Of a stretch of 33,380 nt of DNA, positions 31,138-33,380 are shown in pieces. Numbering within the stretch: the stretch's first letter is position 1; each line of letters begins with the position of its first letter. The notes beneath the pieces were generated by a model. That model had not been told where the DNA came from. It made no database searches and saw nothing but the letters and a program-made list of their open reading frames with translations. The position numbers and the translations under genes are program-made. Origin of the DNA: CAZTDU01 sp050248795 (GTDB lineage Bacteria; Pseudomonadota; Gammaproteobacteria; Burkholderiales; SG8-39); the NCBI GenBank assembly GCA_050248795.1, contig JBFWRS010000035.1, positions 1 through 33,380 on the forward strand, given 5' to 3'.

Positions 31138-33150
31138 CTATTCCTCCAGTAGCCTGCGCAATTGCTGTTCGCCTATGACTTCAATGCCCAGCTTGCGCGC
31201 CTGTTCGAGCTTGCTCCCGGGATCATCCCCTGCGACCACATAGCTGGTCTTCTTCGACACCGACCCGGAGACCTTGTGCCCGCGCGCCTCGATCATGGCA
31301 CGTGCCTCGTCGCGGCTCAGCCCCGGCAGGGTTCCGGTCAGGACGAAACTCATCGCGGACGCCGCAGGCCGTGCGGGGGCTGGCTGGCCCTCAGGCCAGG
31401 AGACGCCCCCCTTGCGCAAGGCCGCGATGACGTCGCGGTTGTGCGGTTCGGCGACGAACTGCCGGATCGCGCGCGCGACCACCGGCCCGACATCCGGCGC
31501 CTGCTGCAGCGACTCCTCGCTTGCCGACATCAGCGCGTCCAGGCTGCCGAAATGCCGTGCCAGATCCCGTGCCGTGCTCTCGCCGACGTTGCGGATGCCG
31601 AGCGCGAAGATCAGCCGCGCAAGCGTCGTCGATCGCGATCGGTCCAGCTCCTGCACCAGGTTGCGCGCTGACTTCTCCCCCATGCGGTCCAGCCCGGCCA
31701 GCACATCCACGTCCAGCCCATAGAGATCCGCCGGCGAGCGCACCAGCCCCCTGTCCACGAGTTGGTCGACGATTCTCTCGCCCAGTCCGTCTATGTTCAT
31801 CGCCCGGCGGCCCGCAAAGTGCAGCAAGGCCTGCTTCCTCTGCGCGGGGCATACCAACCCGCCCGAGCAGCGCGCGATTGCCTCATCCTCGTTCCGGACC
31901 ACCGCGGAGCCGCACACCGGGCATTTGTCGGGCATGCGAAATGGCAGCGCCGAAGCGGGACGCTTTTCCACCCGCACCGAGACGATCTCCGGGATCACGT
32001 CGCCCGCGCGACGGACCACCACCGTATCGCCCACGCGTACGTCCTTGCGCCTGAGTTCGTCCTCGTTGTGCAGCGTGGCGTTGGTCACGGTCACGCCGCC
32101 GACGAACACCGGTTCGAGCCGTGCGACGGGCGTGAGTGCACCCGTCCTGCCCACCTGGACATCGATTCCAGCGACGACTGTGACCTGCTCCTCCGCGGGA
32201 AACTTGTGCGCGATCGCGAACCGCGGCGCGCGCGAGACGAATCCCAGCCTGTCCTGCCAATCCAGCCGGTTGACCTTGTAGACGACACCATCTATGCCGT
32301 ACGGCAGCTGATCGCGCGTGCGTCCCATCGAGGCAAAGTATTCAAGCAATCCCTGCGCGCCCGTCTCGCGGGAGCGCTGCGGTGCGACCGGGAAACCAAG
32401 ACGCGCAAGCCCATCCAGCATGTCGGAATGCAAGCGCCAGCCGCCGACGCGGTCCGCCGCGACCGCAGCGTACCCGAAGAATCGCAATGGGCGAGACGCG
32501 GTCACCCGCGAATCCAGCTGCCGCAGGCTGCCCGCGGCGGCGTTGCGCGGATTCACGAACTCCTTCTCGCCCCTGGAGCGCTGGCGCGCGTTCAGCGCCT
32601 CGAACTCCCGGCGGTACATGATGATCTCCCCACGCACTTCCAGGTCCACCGCCTCGGGCAGGCGCAAGGGTATCGCCCGCACCGTACGCAGGTTCGGCGT
32701 CACGTCCTCGCCCGTGATGCCGTCGCCGCGCGTCGCCCCGAGGACGAAGCGACCGGCGCGGTAAACCAGGCTCACCGCCAGGCCGTCGAACTTCGGCTCC
32801 ACCGAATACTCGACGCTGTCTACCGCGAGCGCCTCCCGCACGCGGCGGTCGAACGCGATCACCTCCTCCGCATCGAACGCGTTGTTGAGCGACAGCATGG
32901 GTGAGGCGTGCGCGACCTTGGCGAACGCGCCGAGCGGGCTGGAACCGACCCGGCGCGTCGGCGAGTCCTCGTCCGCGAGTGCCGGATAGCGCTCCTCCAT
33001 CGACTGCAACTCGCGGAACATCGCGTCGTATTCCGCGTCCGTGATCTCCGGGGCGTCGTCCAGATGGTACAGGCGGTTATGGCGCTCGATCTCGCGCCGC
33101 AGTTCGTCCACCCGCCTGCGCGCCGCCAACGGGACAGTCACCTGTCCCAT
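31138..33150 (-). CDS. ligA: NAD-dependent DNA ligase
   Basis: Seals nicks in replication and repair using NAD+. 670 aa. Domain Ia with the NMN-contact segment YHLDDAPEITDAEYD, the adenylation domain with Lys120 in EPKFDGLAVSL, OB fold, zinc finger with Cys410, Cys413, Cys428 and Cys434, helix-hairpin-helix repeats (about 440-580) and a C-terminal BRCT domain (about 590-670, FVLTGTLPGLSRDEA). It begins three bases after the zipA stop, as in other proteobacteria. Confidence 0.98.
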   Translation of the reverse strand: MGQVTVPLAARRRVDELRREIERHNRLYHLDDAPEITDAEYDAMFRELQSMEERYPALADEDSPTRRVGSSPLGAFAKVAHASPMLSLNNAFDAEEVIAFDRRVREALAVDSVEYSVEPKFDGLAVSLVYRAGRFVLGATRGDGITGEDVTPNLRTVRAIPLRLPEAVDLEVRGEIIMYRREFEALNARQRSRGEKEFVNPRNAAAGSLRQLDSRVTASRPLRFFGYAAVAADRVGGWRLHSDMLDGLARLGFPVAPQRSRETGAQGLLEYFASMGRTRDQLPYGIDGVVYKVNRLDWQDRLGFVSRAPRFAIAHKFPAEEQVTVVAGIDVQVGRTGALTPVARLEPVFVGGVTVTNATLHNEDELRRKDVRVGDTVVVRRAGDVIPEIVSVRVEKRPASALPFRMPDKCPVCGSAVVRNEDEAIARCSGGLVCPAQRKQALLHFAGRRAMNIDGLGERIVDQLVDRGLVRSPADLYGLDVDVLAGLDRMGEKSARNLVQELDRSRSTTLARLIFALGIRNVGESTARDLARHFGSLDALMSASEESLQQAPDVGPVVARAIRQFVAEPHNRDVIAALRKGGVSWPEGQPAPARPAASAMSFVLTGTLPGLSRDEARAMIEARGHKVSGSVSKKTSYVVAGDDPGSKLEQARKLGIEVIGEQQLRRLLEE

Positions 33151-33153
33151 CGG

Positions 33154-33380
33154 TCAGGAAAAAAGACGCAGCGCCAGCGCCCCCCCGGGCGCGAATCCTC
33201 GCGCCGCCAGCTCGGCGCGAACCTTTTCGAGCTGGCCGCCGATCGCCTCGAGTGCGCGTTCGTCCAGCAACTTGTCGTTGTCGTCGACGATCGAGCCATC
33301 GAGTTCGCCTGCGATGCTGGCGGCCATGCGCGCCATGGACTCGAACGTGCGCTGCGTCTCCGGGGCGCGCGGGACGTCGA
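33154..33380 (-). CDS. zipA: Cell division protein ZipA, C-terminal fragment (5' end outside window)
   Basis: Only the last 75 codons are in the window, read from DVPRAPETQRTFESMARMAASIAGELDGSIVDDN to the end ALALRLFS. This matches the end of the ZipA FtsZ-binding domain, and ligA directly downstream supports the call, since zipA-ligA is a common pair. ZipA is an inner-membrane protein that tethers FtsZ. The N-terminal membrane anchor and linker cannot be seen. An ATG at 33336 would give a 60-residue product but the frame continues to the window edge. Confidence 0.83.
   Translation of the reverse strand, partial: DVPRAPETQRTFESMARMAASIAGELDGSIVDDNDKLLDERALEAIGGQLEKVRAELAARGFAPGGALALRLFS

Noticed and set aside
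1..33380. Search for insertion sequences, prophage, CRISPR arrays, tRNA, rRNA and origins
   Set aside because: No transposase, integrase, repeat array or RNA gene was recognised; coding genes fill nearly all of the window.

Overview
The window is a compact, GC-rich chromosomal stretch that is almost entirely housekeeping. Gene content and order (guaB-guaA, smpB opposite ratA-rnfH, divergent ppsA/ppsR, rpsB-tsf-pyrH-frr-uppS-cdsA-dxr-rseP-bamA-skp-lpxD-fabZ-lpxA-lpxB-rnhB, map-glnD, zipA-ligA) point to a Gram-negative proteobacterium, most likely a betaproteobacterium. The lpx/bam/skp set shows an outer membrane with lipid A. I saw no insertion sequence, prophage, CRISPR array, tRNA or rRNA. 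No non-coding stretch exceeds about 170 bases, so there are no long empty regions.

Layout. 1-3027 (minus): guaB-guaA, GMP synthesis from IMP; guaA lacks only its last codon and stop. 3167-3637 (plus): a secreted DUF4124 protein. 3649-4348 (minus): ratA-rnfH, back to back with smpB (4372-4815, plus). 4801-7188 (minus): ppsA, divergent from its regulator ppsR (7241-8065, plus). 8062-9995 (minus): senA followed by a SpoU-class RNA methyltransferase gene. 10010-10936 (plus): senB, divergent from senA. 10913-24881 (minus): one 15-gene head-to-tail run from rpsB to rnhB, covering translation, UMP kinase, isoprenoid and undecaprenyl synthesis, phospholipid synthesis, outer-membrane assembly and lipid A. 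A strong terminator-like hairpin lies between rpsB and tsf. 25049-28436 (plus): map-glnD, divergent from rpsB. 28437-33380 (minus): zipA (partial)-ligA-galU-hpt-mtnP-def, with gaps of 3 bases or less, or 4-base overlaps.

The part that is not plain housekeeping is the divergent pair senA (EgtB-like, DinB plus FGE-sulfatase domains) and senB (TIGR04348-type glycosyltransferase). This is the pair that makes selenoneine, the selenium analogue of ergothioneine: SenB makes a selenosugar and SenA joins it to hercynine and oxidises it. The usual third gene, senC (a SelD-type selenophosphate synthetase), and the hercynine synthase gene egtD are not in this window. The two sen genes are arranged back to back with only 14 bases between their start codons, and senA overlaps an RNA methyltransferase gene by one base. 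A second coherent unit is mtnP-hpt: the phosphorylase has an Asn where 6-aminopurine enzymes have Asp, suggesting methylthioinosine cleavage to hypoxanthine, which Hpt would return to IMP.

The DNA is very tightly packed. Three convergent pairs have overlapping coding ends (smpB/ppsA, ppsR/trmH, senB/rnhB) and a fourth abuts (glnD/def). Most operon junctions are 4-base overlaps or gaps under 12 bases. Several start codons sit so close to likely -10 elements that the transcripts may be leaderless.
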